A DNA stretch of 64,000 nt from Hyperoodon ampullatus (taxonomy: Eukaryota > Chordata > Mammalia > Artiodactyla > Ziphiidae). Shown in pieces: positions 21,305 to 32,717 of the stretch (position 1 is the stretch's first letter; the number at the start of each line of letters is the position of its first letter). The translations under genes and the position numbers were made by a program. Below the pieces are notes generated by a model. The model did not search any database, was not told where the DNA came from, and saw only the letters and a program-made list of their open reading frames with translations. Where the stretch lies: the NCBI GenBank assembly GCA_949752795.1, contig OX457070.1, forward strand, positions 27,242,588 through 27,306,587. The letters are read 5' to 3'.

Positions 21305-23855
21305 CTTTATTCCCAGCTTTATTGAGATATAATTGACATAAAACATTGTATAAGTTTAAGATGTGTGATATGATTTGATATGCATATATATTGTGAAATG
21401 ATTACCACAATAAGGTTAGTTAACACATATATCACCTCGCATAGTTACTATTTTTTTGTGAGTGTGATGAGAACACTTAAGATCTACCCTGTAAGCAACT
21501 TTCAGGTATACAATACAATATTGTTTACTATAAGTACCACGCTGTACATTACATATCCAGAATTCTTTCATGCTATAACTGGAAGTTTGTACCCATGACT
21601 AACGTCTTCCCGTTTCTCTCACTCTCCAACCCCTGGTAACCACCAATCTACTCTCTGTTTCTATGAGTTAGGCTTTTTTAGATTCCACATATAGGCGAGG
21701 TCATACATTATTTGTCTTTCTCTGTCTGACTCACTTCACTTAGCATAAAGCCCTTAAGGTTCATCCATATTGTCACAAGTGGTAGTATTTCCTTCTTGTT
21801 TATGGCTGAATGATATTCCATTGTGTATATATATATACACCACATTTTCTTTATCCAGTCATCAGTTGACAGACACTTAGGTTATTTCCATGTCTTGACC
21901 ATAGCAAATGATGCTGCAATGAACATTGGGATGCAGATATTTTTTTCAAGATAGTAGTTTCATTTCCTGTGGATATATACCCAGAGTGGGGTTATTAGAT
22001 TGTATGGTAGTTCTGTTTTTATTTTTTTGAAGAATCTCCATACTCTTTTCCATAGCGACTGTACCAATTTACATTGCCACCAAAAGTACACAAGGGTTCT
22101 CTTTTCTCCATGTCTTTGCCAGTACTTGTTATCACTTATCTTTTGTATAATAGCCATTCTAGCAGGTGTGAGATGATATCTCACTGTGGTTTTGATTTGC
22201 ATTTCCAGATGATTAGTGATGTTGAGCACCTTTTCATGTACCTGTTCACTATTTATAAATCTTCTTTAGAAAAATGTCTATTCAGGTCTTTTGCCCTTTT
22301 TTTTTTTTTTTTTGGCTTATCTTTTTTGCCCATTTTTTAATGAGGTTTTTGTTTGTTTGTTTTTATTTTTGCTATTGAGTTGTATGAGTTCCTTATGTAT
22401 GTCAGAAATTAACCCCTTATCATATAGATGGTATGCAAATATTTTCTCCCATTCCATAGGTTGCCTTTTCATTTTATTGATTGTTTCTGTGTTGTACAGA
22501 AGCTTTTTAATTTGCTGTTGTCTCACTTGTTTATTTTCACTTTTGTTGCTTGTGGTTTTGGTGTCATATCCAAAAAAGCATTGCCACAACCCCTGTCAAG
22601 GAGTTTTTTCCCTAGGTCCTTTCTAGTTCTATGGTTTCAGGTCTTACATTTAAGTCTTTAATCAACTCAAGTTAATTTTTGTGAGTGGTGTAAGATAGGA
22701 GTCCAGTTTCATTCTTCTGCATGTAAATATCCAGTTTATCCAGCACTGGTTATGAAAAGACTTCCCTTTCCTCATTGAGTATTCTTGGCACCTTTGTCAA
22801 ATATTAGTTGACCACATGTGCATGGGTTTATTTCTGGGCTCTTGATTCTGTTCCATTAGTCTATGTATCTGTTTTAATGCCAGTACCATACTGTTTTGAT
22901 TACTGTAGTTCTGTAATATAGCTTGAATCAGGAAGTGTGATACCTCCAGCTTTTTTCTTCTTTCTCAAGATGACACTGGCTTTTCAGGTCTTTTATACTC
23001 ATGCAGAATTGGGGATTTTTTTTTTCCTCTGACAAAATGCCATTGGAATTTTAACAGGGATCTCATTGACTCTATAGATGGCTTTGGGTAGTACAGACAT
23101 TTTAACAATATTAATTTTTCTGATTAATGAACATGGGTTGGCTTTCCATTTATTTGTGTCTTCTTCAGTTTCTTTCATCAGTGTCTTATAGTTTTAATGC
23201 TCTTGTAAATGGGATTGTTTTCTTTATATCTTTTTCAGATACTTTGTTGTTCCTTTATAGAAACACGACTTTTGTATGTTGATTTTTGTATGCTGCAACT
23301 TTACTGAATTCATTTTCTTGTTCTAAGTCTTTTGGTGGACTCTAGGATTTTCTGTTTTACCAGTGAAACCATCTGGTCCTGGGCTTGTTAGGAGATCTTG
23401 AGTACTGATTCAGTCTCCTTAGTTGTTACTGGTCTGTTCAGATTTTCTATTTTTCATGATTCAGTCTTGATGTATTGTTTGTTTCTAGGAACTTATCCAT
23501 TTTTCTATGTTGTCCAATTTAATGGCATATAATTGTACATAGTAGTCCTTATGATCCTTGGTATTTGTGTGATATCAGTTTTAATGTCTCCTCTTTCGTT
23601 TATAATTTTATTTATTTGAATTTGCTTTTTTTCTTCATTAGTCTAGCCAAAGGTTTGTCAGTTTTGGTTATCTTTTCAGAAAACCAACTCTTAGTTTCAT
23701 TGATCTTTTCTAGTATTTTCCTATTATTTATTTCACTTATTTCTGCTCTAATCTTTATTATTTTCTTCTTCTGCTAACTTTGAGCTTGTTTTTTCTTCAT
23801 TTTCTGGTTCCTTATTATGCCGTGTTAAATTATTTATTTGAAATCTTCCTCTTTT

Positions 23856-24352
23856 ATCTTTTTTAACATCTTTATCGGAGTATAATTGCTTTACAATGGT
23901 GTGTTAGTTTCTGCTTTATAACAAAGTGAATCAGTTATACATATACATATGTGCCCATATCTCTTCCCTCTTGCGTCTCCCTCCCTCCCACCTTCCCTAT
24001 CCCACCCCTCTAGGTGGTCACAAAGCACCAAGCTGAGCTCCCTGTGCTATGCGACTGCTTCCCACTAGCTATCTACTTTATGTTTGGTAGTGTATATATG
24101 TCCATGCCACTCTCTCACTTTGTCACAGTTTACCCTTCCTCCTCCCCATATCCTCAAGTCCATTCTCTATAGGTCTGTGTCTTTATTCCTGTATTACCCC
24201 TAGGTTCTTCATGACCTTTTTTTTTTCTTTTTTCTTAGATTCCATATATATATGTTAGCATACGGTATTTGTTTTTCTCTTTCTGACTTACTTCACTCTG
24301 TATGACAGACTCTAGGTCCATCCACCTCACTACAAATAACTCAATTTCGTTT
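23856..24352 (-). mobile_element. 5'-truncated younger L1 inside the full-length L1
   Basis: Antisense L1 3' UTR: poly(T), 'TTATCGGAGTATAATTGCTTTACAATGGTGTG', GAATCAGTTATACATATACA, 'GAGCTCCCTGTGCTATGCGACTGCTTCCC', to 'CACCTCACTACAAATAACTCAATTTCG'. The short duplication CTCTTTT is at 23849-23855 and 24353-24359. The same UTR type is seen in sense at 43056-43420. Confidence 0.88.
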
Positions 24353-25990
24353 CTCTTTTCTTAATGTAAGCACTTATAGCTATAAACTTTCCTCTTAGAA
24401 CTGCTTTTGCTACATACCATAAATCTTTGTATGTTGTTTCCATTATCATTTGTCTCAAGGTATTTTCTGATTTCACTTTTGATTTTTTTCTTTGATCCAT
24501 TGGTTGTTGAGGAGTGTGTTGTTTAGTTTCCATGTATTTGTGAATTTTCCAACTTTCCTTCTGTTGTTGAATTTTAGTTTTACCATTGTGATTGGAAAAG
24601 ATACTTGATATAATTTCTGTCTTCTTAAATTTGCTGAGACTTGGCTTATGGCCTAACATATGATCTAACCTGGAGAATGTTCCATGTGCACTTGAGAAAA
24701 ATGTGTACTCTGCTCCTATTGGAAAAATGTTCTGTATATGTCTGTTAGTTTCATTTGGTCTGTAGTGTTCTTCAAATCCACTCTTTCCTTATGGATTTTC
24801 TATCTGGATGATATCCATTGTTGAGAGTAGAGTATTAAAATCCCCTACTCTTATTGTATTGCTGTTTATTTCCCCTTTTAGGTCTGTTAGTATTTGCTTT
24901 ATATTTATATATTTAGCTGCTCCAGTGTTGGGTGAATAAAATTTACAATTGTTATATCTTATTGATGAATGACTCATTTATCATATATAATGACCTTATC
25001 TGTCACCTGTGACCATTTTTAGCCTAAAGCCTATTTGTCTATTTTATCTAAGTACCTCTGGTCTCTTTTGGTTACCTTTTACTTGGGATATCTTTTTTCA
25101 TCCCTTCACTTACAGCCCATGTGGGTCTTTCAAGATAAAGTGAATGTCTTGTAGGCAGTGTATTGTTGGATCTTGTTTTGTTATTCATATGGCCATTCTG
25201 TGTCTTTTGATTGGATACTTTAATCCATTTACATTTAAAATAATTATTAATAGATAAGGACTTACTATTGCCATTTTGTCAATTGTTTCCCAACTGTTTT
25301 TGTAGTTCCTTTGCTCCTTTTTTCCTTATTACATTTTTCCTTTGTGATTTGATGACTTTTTGTGGCAGTATACTTTGATTCTTTTATCTTAATTGTTATG
25401 TATATAATGCAGGTTTTTCCTTTGTGGTTATACAAATTATCTTATAGTTATAATGTCCCAATTTAAGCTGATAACAACTTACATTTGATAGCATACAGAA
25501 ACTCTGTACTTTTACTTCTCCACCCCTTATATTTTAGGTTATTAATGTCAGCATTTACATCTTTTTTATATTATTTATCCAATAACAAATTATTAGAGTA
25601 ATAGTTATTTTAGTGTTTTTTAAACTAGAGTTAAATGCTATTTACACACCACAATTACAATGTCAGAGAGTCGACTTTGACTATGTATTTACCTTTATCA
25701 GTGAATTTACACATTCCTATGTTTTGTTGTTGTTGATTAGAGTCTTTTCATTTTAGCTTGAAGAATTTCCTATTTCTTATAAAGGTGATCTAGTGGTAAT
25801 GAACTCCCTTAGCTTTTGTTGTTTGGGAAAGTCTTTATCTCTTCTTCATTTCTGAAAGACAGTTTTGTCAAGGATAGTATTGTTGCTTGACAATTTTTTC
25901 TTTCATATTTTGAATACATCATCACACTCTCTCCATGGCTGCCAGATTTCTGCTGAAGGAATCCACTCATAGTCTTATGGAGTCTCCCTT

Positions 25991-26351
25991 TTTTAAAAAA
26001 AAATTATTTATTTATTCATTTATTTTTTTGGCTGCGTTGGGTCCTTGTTGCTGCACACGGGCTTTCTCTAGTTGCAGTGAGTGGGGGCTACTGTTCATTG
26101 TGGTGCACAGGTTTCTCACTGCTGTGGCTTCTCTGGTTGCAGAGCATGGGCTCTAGGCACGTGGGCTTCAGTAGTTGTGGCACACAGGCTCAGTAGTTGT
26201 GGCTCACAGGCTCTAGAGCGCAGGCTCAGTAGCTGTGGGACACAGGCTTAGTTCCTCCGTGGCACGTGGGATCTTCCCAGACCAGGGCTCAAACCCATGT
26301 CCCCTGCATTGGCAGGCAGATTTTTAACCACTGCACCACCAGGGAAGTCCC
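25991..26351 (-). mobile_element. Long CHR-type SINE, minus strand, 13 bp TSD
   Basis: About 340 bp CHR relative. The antisense A-rich end (TTTATTTATTCATTTATTTT) is followed by 'GGCTGCGTTGGGTCCTTGTTGCTGC', 'TTTCTCTAGTTGCAGTGAG', 'TGGCTCACAGGCTCTAGAGCGCAGGC', 'GTCCCCTGCATTGGCAGGCAGATT' and CCACCAGGGAAGTCC. The TSD TGGAGTCTCCCTT is at 25978-25990 and 26352-26364. Its tRNA-like head resembles CHR-2, but the body is longer and it ends in TAAA-type repeats. Confidence 0.93.
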
Positions 26352-26613
26352 TGGAGTCTCCCTTATATATGACAAGTTGCTTTTCTCTTGCTGCCTTCAA
26401 ATTTCTTTTTTTTGTCTTAACTTCTGACAATTATGTGTCTCATTATATCCTTTTCTGGTTCAACCTATTTGGGGATTTGGGGGGCTTATGAATCTAGATG
26501 TCCATTTCTTTCCCCAAGTTTTGGATGTTTTCAGCCATTATTTTTTTAAAATAGACTTTCTGTGCCTTTCTCTTTGTCCTCTCCCAGGATCCCCATAATG
26601 CATATATTGTTTG

Positions 26614-26729
26614 GTGGGGTTTTTTTTTGGCCATGCGTGTGGGATCTTAGTTCCCCAACCAGAGATCGAACCTTTTCCCCCTGCTGTGGAAGCATGGAGT
26701 CTTAACCTCTGGACCACCAGAGAAGTCCC
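26614..26729 (-). mobile_element. Short CHR-1-like SINE, minus strand
   Basis: About 115 bp: T-run, 'GGCCATGCGTGTGGGATCTTAGTTCCCCAACCAGAGATCGAACC', 'CTGTGGAAGCATGGAGTCTTAACCTCTGGACCACCAGAGAAGTCCC'. This is the short tRNA-derived cetartiodactyl SINE. Near duplication TATTGTTTG (26605-26613) versus TACTGTTTG (26730-26738). Confidence 0.88.
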
Positions 26730-27253
26730 TACTGTTTGTTTTAATGGTGTTCTGTAAGTCCTGTAGGCCTTCTTTACAATTTTCAGGTTTTTTTCTTGCT
26801 CCTTTGACTATTTAATTTTAAATGATCTGGCTTTGAGTTCACTGATTCTTTCTTCTTGGTCCACACTAGCTTGGTCCAGTGTGCTAGTGAAGCTTTACTG
26901 AATTCTTCAGTTCAGTCATTGCATTCTTCACTGATTTCTGTTTTGTTTCTTTTTTATGGTTTCTTTTTCTTTGTTGAACTTTTCATTTTGTTCATACATT
27001 GCTTTCCTAATTTTTTAGTTGTCTATCTGTGTGTTCTTATAGTTCACTGAATTTTTTAGAAGATTATTCTGAATTCTTTGTTAGACAGTTCATAGATCCT
27101 CATTTCTTTAGGGTCAATTATTGGAGCTTATTATTTTTCTTTGGTGGTGTCATGTTTACCTGATTCTTGGTGATCCTTGTATCCTTGTGTTGGTATACGT
27201 ACATTTGAAGAAGTGGTCTCCTCCTCCATACTTCACGTGTTCACTTTTCCGTG

Positions 27254-27300
27254 AAAAGGCCTTCACCAAAAAAAAAAAAAAAAAAAAAAAGGCCTTCACC
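27254..27300. repeat. Poly(A)-only insertion flanked by a 14 bp duplication
   Basis: The string AAAAGGCCTTCACC occurs at 27254-27267 and again at 27287-27300, separated only by A's (27268-27286). The structure is what remains when L1 machinery integrates nothing but a tail. It lies within the full-length L1 upstream region. Confidence 0.93.
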
Positions 27301-28904
27301 AATCAGCTCAGCTTGGCGTTCTGGACAAGTCATCTGATAGCGTTTGTGAGCAGGCTAGGCTTGATTTTGAGGTCTACAGTTGGTTGAAGCCTCTACCCAT
27401 GCTCTGTGATTTCAAGGGAGGTGGGCCACTGCCTGGGATCCATGATTGAGGATCTTCTGGCTGTGCTCCACATTCAATCAAAGCCACTATCTGTGCTCAC
27501 TGGTTGGGAGGAGCTGTGCTCTGTGGTCAGATGGAGCCAGTAGTTAGACTTGGAGTTAACTGTGGTTGGACAGGGAAGCAGGCTGTGCTCCCTGGCAGGG
27601 CAGCACCACTAGCCGGACACTGTGATTAGGCAGGGCTGCATTCTGTGCTCTGCAGTCATTCCTGGCCTCAGGCTGTGTTCCCTGTCCAGGTGGTGTCACA
27701 GGCTGAACTCAGAGTTCAGGAAGGGCCACAGGGAGGGCTTCACAATAGAGCAGTGCTTCAGGCTGTGGTCCGTGATCAGGTGAGGTTGCAGTCTATGAAC
27801 TAAAATTGGGCAGAGCTGCAGGCTGGGTTCCATTATTGGAAGGGCTTTTGACTGTGCTCCACTGTTGGATGAGGTTAAGGCTGCACCCACTGGTCAGGAA
27901 AGGACTCCAGCTATACATTGCAGTTGGGTGAGGATAGAGGCTGTGCTCCATGGTCAAACAGTGTTGCTGTCCAGGTTCTCTGATCAGGTCGAATTGCAGG
28001 CTGTGCACGATTGGGTGAATCACTGGCTTATTTCCCTGCCTGAGTAAGGCTGCAATCTGCTCAGCAGTTGGGTGGAGCCATAGGCTGGCCTTCAAGGCTC
28101 CCAGGATCACTCTTCAGCGTCCCTGGTCAGGTAGGCAAAAGGACAGCTGGTTTTCCTCTTTCCCCAAGAGGAGCTGTAGGATTTGCTCACTGGCTGCCTG
28201 GGATCTCTGGCAAGGCTTCCTGTTTGGGCAGGGCTGAGACTATACTCAGAACTTGGGTGGAGCTGTTGACTTGCTTTCCTGTCCAGGCAGTGCTGTCTAA
28301 AGGGCTCCACAGCCTGTACGATTCATTTACTGGGGACTAAAACCAGGCAGAAATGCCAGTTGAGTTCCCTGGCCAGAGAGAGCCACCAGCACAGCTATGC
28401 ACATAGGCAGAGTCACTGGCTGGAATCTCTGCTGAGTGCTGCCACTGCCAATAGGAACATGATCTGCCAAGATCAAACTGCTGGCTGCTTTAAGCTGCAC
28501 CCTCTTCTTCATCTATGTGTGATTCCCCCATAGTCCACCCTCCCAGATTCCCAAGGTGGGGTAACACCCAAGGGGGGTCTCGTGGGAATCGTCCATCAAT
28601 GCTGGGGAAACTGGATGTCCATCTTGGGCTCTCTTTTTCCCACTGGGGAAACCGAAGGTCCAGGCAGGCCCTCTCAGGGTGGCACTGTGCCAGCCTGTGG
28701 TGGGAGGCTGATGCAGTCAAACTGAGACCACTCCTCTTACTCTTTTACTGCAGTCTTTCTTTGTCTCTGTGTCCAAGGGGTTCTTCAGCCTTACCTTGGG
28801 TTATGGGATTTTCACAAAGGTGTCTTGTCTTTGCATATTTGCCACTTGTCTTTACGTGAGGGAGCTAAAGTCAGAGACGACCTATTCTGCCATTTTGCTG
28901 ACCT
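27301..28904 (-). promoter_or_regulatory. L1 5' UTR with degenerate internal repeats
   Basis: The 5' end of the full-length L1, where the internal promoter of mammalian L1 resides. On the plus strand it repeats the theme GGCTGTGCTCCxTGGTCAGG with GGGCTGCAGGCTG at roughly 35-45 base intervals (27390-28330), and is richer in G+C than the rest of the element. It ends with antisense GGCAGAATAG-type 5' start sequence. It is old and probably inactive; the repeat period is estimated by eye. Confidence 0.65.
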
Positions 28905-28960
28905 TTTATTATTCTCTTAATATCAATGGTATCAGTAGTGGTAACCTCACTTTCATTTCT

Positions 28961-29876
28961 TTTTTTTTATTTTTATTTTATATTGGACTATAGTTGATTT
29001 ATAATGTTGAGTTAGTTTCAGGTGTACAGCAATGTGATTCAGTTATACATTTACATATATCTATTCTTTTTCAAATTCTTTTCCCATTATTGTTAATAGG
29101 TTATTACAGAATATTGAGCAGAGTTCTCTGTGCTATACAGTAGGTCCTTGTTGGTTATCTATTTGAATATAGTAGTGTGTGTATATCAATCCCAAACTCC
29201 CAAATTATCCCTCCCCCTCACTTTTCCCCTTTGGAAACCATAAGTTTTTTTTCTAAGTCTGAGTCTGTTTCTGTTTTATGAATAAGCTCGTTTGTACCAC
29301 TTTTTTTAGATTCTGCATATAAGCAATATCATATGATATTTGTCTTTCACTGTCTGACTTACTTCATTTAGTAGGATAATCTCCAGGTCCATCCATGTTG
29401 CTGCAAATGGCATTATTTCATTCTTTTTAATGACTGAGTAATACTCCATTGTATATATGTACCATGTCTTCTTTATCCATTCATCTGTCTATAGACATTT
29501 AGGTTGCTTCCATGTCTTGGCTATTGTAAACAGCACTGCAATGAACAATGGGGTGCATGAGTCCTTTTGAACCATGGTTTTCTCTGGATATATGCCCAGA
29601 AGTAGGATTGCTGGATCATATGGTAGCTATATTTTTAGTTTTTTAAGGAACTTCTGTACCATTCTCCATAGCGGCTGTACCAATTTACATTCCCACCAAT
29701 AGTGTAGGAGGGTTCCCTTTTCTCCACACCCTCTCCAGTATTTCTTGTTTGTAGACTTTCTGATGATGGCCATTCTGACTGGTGTGAGCTGATATCTCAT
29801 TGTAGCTTTGAATTACATTCTCTAATAATTAGTGAAGTCGAGCAGCTTGTCATGTGCCTCTTGGCCATCTGTATGT
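28961..29876 (-). mobile_element. 5'-truncated L1 in the old host L1, 11 bp TSD
   Basis: Antisense L1: poly(T), 'TATTGGACTATAGTTGATTTATAATGTTG', GTTTCAGGTGTACAGCAATG, 'CAGAGTTCTCTGTGCTATACAGTAGGTCC', 'CTGAGTAATACTCCATTGTATATATGTACC', 'CTATAGACATTTAGGTTGCTTCC'. That is 3' UTR followed by the ORF2 C-terminus. The perfect duplication CTTTCATTTCT is at 28950-28960 and 29877-29887. Confidence 0.93.
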
Positions 29877-29887
29877 CTTTCATTTCT

Positions 29888-30768
29888 GATAATAGCAATT
29901 TGTGTCTTCAATCTTCTTTTCTTAGCCTCGCTAGAGGTTTATCAATTTTATTGATCTTTTTAAAGAACCAAGTTTTCATTACTTTATCTATTGTTTTCAA
30001 TTTTATTGGTTTCTTTTCCTAAATTTTATTGTTTATTTTTTCTGCTTATTTCAGATTTAATATGCTCTTGTTTTTCCCGTTTCCTCTGGTGGAAGGTTTG
30101 ATTATTAATTTTAGTTGTTTCTTCTTTTCTAATATCCTCATTCAGTGCTATAAATTTCCCTCTGAGAACTACTGTCACTGAATCCCACAAATTTTTAAAA
30201 GTTGTATTTTCCTTTAATTCAAAATATTAAATTTCTCTTGAGACCTCTTCTTTGAGTAGTGTTATTTAGAAATGTGTTATTTAATCTCCAAGTATTTGGG
30301 GATTTTTCAGCCATCTTTCTGTTTTTGGTATGTTGTTTTTGATATCTAGTATGGTCTTGAAGCACTCTTTGTATGATTTCTATTTTTCTAAATTTGTTAA
30401 GATATATGTTTTATGGCCCAGACTGTGGTCAATATTAGTGAGTGTTCTATATGACCTTGAGAAGATAATCTGTTCTGCTCTTGTTGGACGAATTTTTCTG
30501 TAAATACAAATTAGATCCACTTGATTGATGGTGCTGTTCAGTTCAACAATTTTCTTACTGATTTTCTGGCTGCTGTATCTGTCAATACCAATAGAGGTAC
30601 GTTGAAGTTTCCAGTTATAATAGTGGATTTGTCTGTTTCTTCTTGTAGTTATATCAGTTTTAGGCAAAAATATTTTGTGCTCTGTTGTTTGACACGTATG
30701 TACTAAGGATTGCTATGTCTTTTGGAGAATTGACCTCTTTATCATTATGCAATACCCTCTTTATTCTT
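29888..30768 (-). mobile_element. Old host L1, segment 2 (ORF2), antisense
   Basis: Continues the host from 28905-28960. The antisense string 'GATAATAGCAATTTGTGTCTTC' leads into 'GAGGTTTATCAATTTTATTGATC', then the region encoding the endonuclease/RT linker, where the minus-strand frame at 30380-30667 contains IDHSLGHKT and ELNSTINQVDL. It is interrupted at about 30768 and resumes at 32718. Confidence 0.9.
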
Positions 30769-30774
30769 TTTTTT

Positions 30775-31061
30775 AAATTTTATTTATTTATTTATTTTTG
30801 GCTGTGTTGGGTCTTTGTTTCTGTGCGAGGGCTTTCTCTAGTTGCGGCGAGCGGGGGCCACTCTTCATCGCAGTGCACGGGCCTCTCACTGTCGCGGCCT
30901 CTCTTGTTGCGGAGCACAAGCTCCAGACGTGCAGGCTCAGTAGTTGTGGCTCACAGGCCTAGTTGCTCCACGGCATGTGGGATCTTCCCAGACCAGGGCC
31001 CGAACCCGCGTCCCCTGCATTGGCAGGCAGATTCTCAACCACTGTGCCACCAGGGAAGCCC
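30775..31061 (-). mobile_element. Long CHR-type SINE, minus strand, in the tail of an L1
   Basis: TAAA-type end (AAATTTTATTTATTTATTTA), 'GGCTGTGTTGGGTCTTTGTTTCTG', 'CTAGTTGCGGCGAGCGGGGGCC', 'ACAAGCTCCAGACGTGCAGGCTCAGTAGTTGTGGC', CCACCAGGGAAGCCC. The duplication TATTCTTTTTTTT is at 30762-30774 and from 31062. It sits at the poly(T) boundary of the L1 that follows, so it inserted after that L1. Confidence 0.92.
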
Positions 31062-31076
31062 TATTCTTTTTTTTTT

Positions 31077-32703
31077 AATTGAAGTATGAAGTATAGCTGA
31101 TTTCACAAAATAAGTTCATTTGTATCATCTTTTTAGATTCCATGAATAAATGATATCATGCTGACTTACTTCACTTAGTATGATAATCTCTAGTTCCAGC
31201 CATGTTGCTGCAAATGACATTATTTCATTCTTTTTATGGCTGAGTAATATTCCATTGTGTGTGTGTGTGTGTCACATCTTCTCTATCCATTCATCTGTCC
31301 AGGGACACTTAGGTTGCTTCCGTGTCTTGACTATTATAAATAGTGCTGCTATGAACATTGGGGTGCATGAATCTTTTTGAATTAGAGTTTTCATCTTTTT
31401 CAGATATATGCCCAGGAATGGGATTGCTGGATCATATGGCAAATCTATTTTTAGTTTTCTGAGGAACCTCCATACTATTTTCCATAGTGGCTGTACCAAC
31501 TTACATTCCCACCAGCAGTGTAGCAGGGTTCATCTTCTCCACACCCTCTCCAGCATTTATTATTTGTAGACGTTTTGATTATGGCCCTTCTGACCAGTGT
31601 GAGGTGATACCTCATTGTAGCTTTGATTTGCATTTCTCTAATAATTAGCGATGTTGAGTATCTTTTCATGTGTGTTGGCCATCTGTATGTCTTCTTTGGA
31701 GAAATGTCTATTTAGGTCTTCTACCCATCTTTTGATTGGGTTGTTTGTTTTTTTTATATTGAGTTGTATGAGCTGTTTGTATATTTTGTAAATTAAGCCC
31801 TTGTCAGTCATTTGCAAATATTTTCTCCCATTCCATAGGTTGTCTTTTCATTTTGTTTATGGTTTACTTTGCTGTGCAAAAGCTTTTAAGTTTGATTAGG
31901 TCTCATTTGTTTATTTTTGCTTTTATTTCTTTTGCCTTGGGAGACTGACCTAAGAAAACATTTGTACAATTTCTGTCAGAGAATATTTTGCCTATATTCT
32001 CTTCTAGGAGTTTTATGGTGTTGTGTCTTATATTTACCTCTTTAATCCATTTTGAATTTATTTTTGTGTATGGTGTGAGAGAGTGGTCTAACTTTGTTGA
32101 TTTACATGCGGCTATCTAACTTTGCCAACACCATTTGCTGAAGAGACTGTCTTTTCTCCATTGTATATTCTTGCCTCCTTTATTGAAGATTAATTGACCA
32201 TAGGTGTGTGGGTTTATTTCTGGGCACTCTACTCTGTTTCATTAATCCATATGTCTGTTTTTGTGCCAATACCATGCTGTTTTTTTTTTTTTTTTTTTGC
32301 CGTATGCGGGCCTCCCACTGTTGTGGCCTCTCCCGCTGCAGAGCACAGGCTCCGGACGCGCAGGCTCAGTGGCCGTGGCTCACGGGCCCAGCCGCTCCGC
32401 GGCATATGGGATCCTCCCAGACCGGGGCACGAACCCGTATCCCCTGCATCGGCAGGCGGACTCTCAACCACTGCGCCACCAGGGAGGCCCTACCATGCTG
32501 TTTTGATTACTGTAGCTTTGTAGTATTGTCTGAAGTCTGGAAGGGTTATGACTCCAGCTTTGTTCTTTCTCCTCAGGTTTGCTTTGGCAATACTGGGTCC
32601 TTTGTGGTTCCATATAAATTTTAGGATTATTTTTCTAGTTCTGTGAAAAATGCCCTGGGTAATTTGATAAGGATTGTGTTAAATCTGTAGATTGCTTTGA
32701 ATG
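31077..32703 (-). mobile_element. 5'-truncated L1 within the old host L1
   Basis: Antisense L1 3' end ('GAAGTATGAAGTATAGCTGATTTC') through the ORF2 C-terminus (minus-strand frames 31272-31669: [36 protein letters not shown]) into the RT region. The putative TSD is CCCTCTTTATTCTT (about 30755-30768) versus ACCTCTTCATTCTT (32704-32717). A CHR-2 SINE lies inside it at 32284-32490. Confidence 0.9.
32284..32490 (-). mobile_element. CHR-2 type SINE, minus strand, 14 bp TSD
   Basis: Poly(T) followed by 'GCCGTATGCGGGCCTCCCACTG' and ending CCACCAGGGAGGCCC. The perfect duplication TACCATGCTGTTTT is at 32270-32283 and 32491-32504. It carries the same variant sites as the 5014 and 16367 copies. It interrupts the L1 sequence ATACCATGCTGTTTTGATTA. 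Confidence 0.97.
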
Positions 32704-32717
32704 ACCTCTTCATTCTT

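Larger units (their letters stand above)
21305..28904 (-). mobile_element. Structurally full-length L1 with nested insertions
   Basis: Minus-strand L1. Its 3' end is at about 21312 (antisense CAGCTTTATTGAGATATAATT). The ORF2 C-terminus is at 21960-22590 (residues such as MQIKTTVRYHLTPARMAI), followed by the reverse-transcriptase region. The endonuclease-side region is at 24360-24980 (LGHKPSLSKFKK; GDFNTLLS). ORF1/upstream sequence spans about 25400-27250 and the 5' UTR 27300-28900, with the 5' terminus at the antisense string CTATTCTGCCATTTTGCTGACC. The imperfect TSD TTTATTATTCCTTTAT (21295-21310) versus TTTATTATTCTCTTAAT (28905-28921) supports a single insertion into the older L1. All reading frames are broken. 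Insertions inside it (23856, 25991, 26614, 27268) account for about 990 bp, leaving about 6.6 kb of L1. Confidence 0.85.

Noticed and set aside
27390..28330. Independent tandem repeat or satellite (GGCTGTGCTCC theme)
   Set aside because: It sits exactly between L1 upstream sequence and a typical L1 5' terminus, so it is better explained as the degenerate repeats of an L1 5' UTR.
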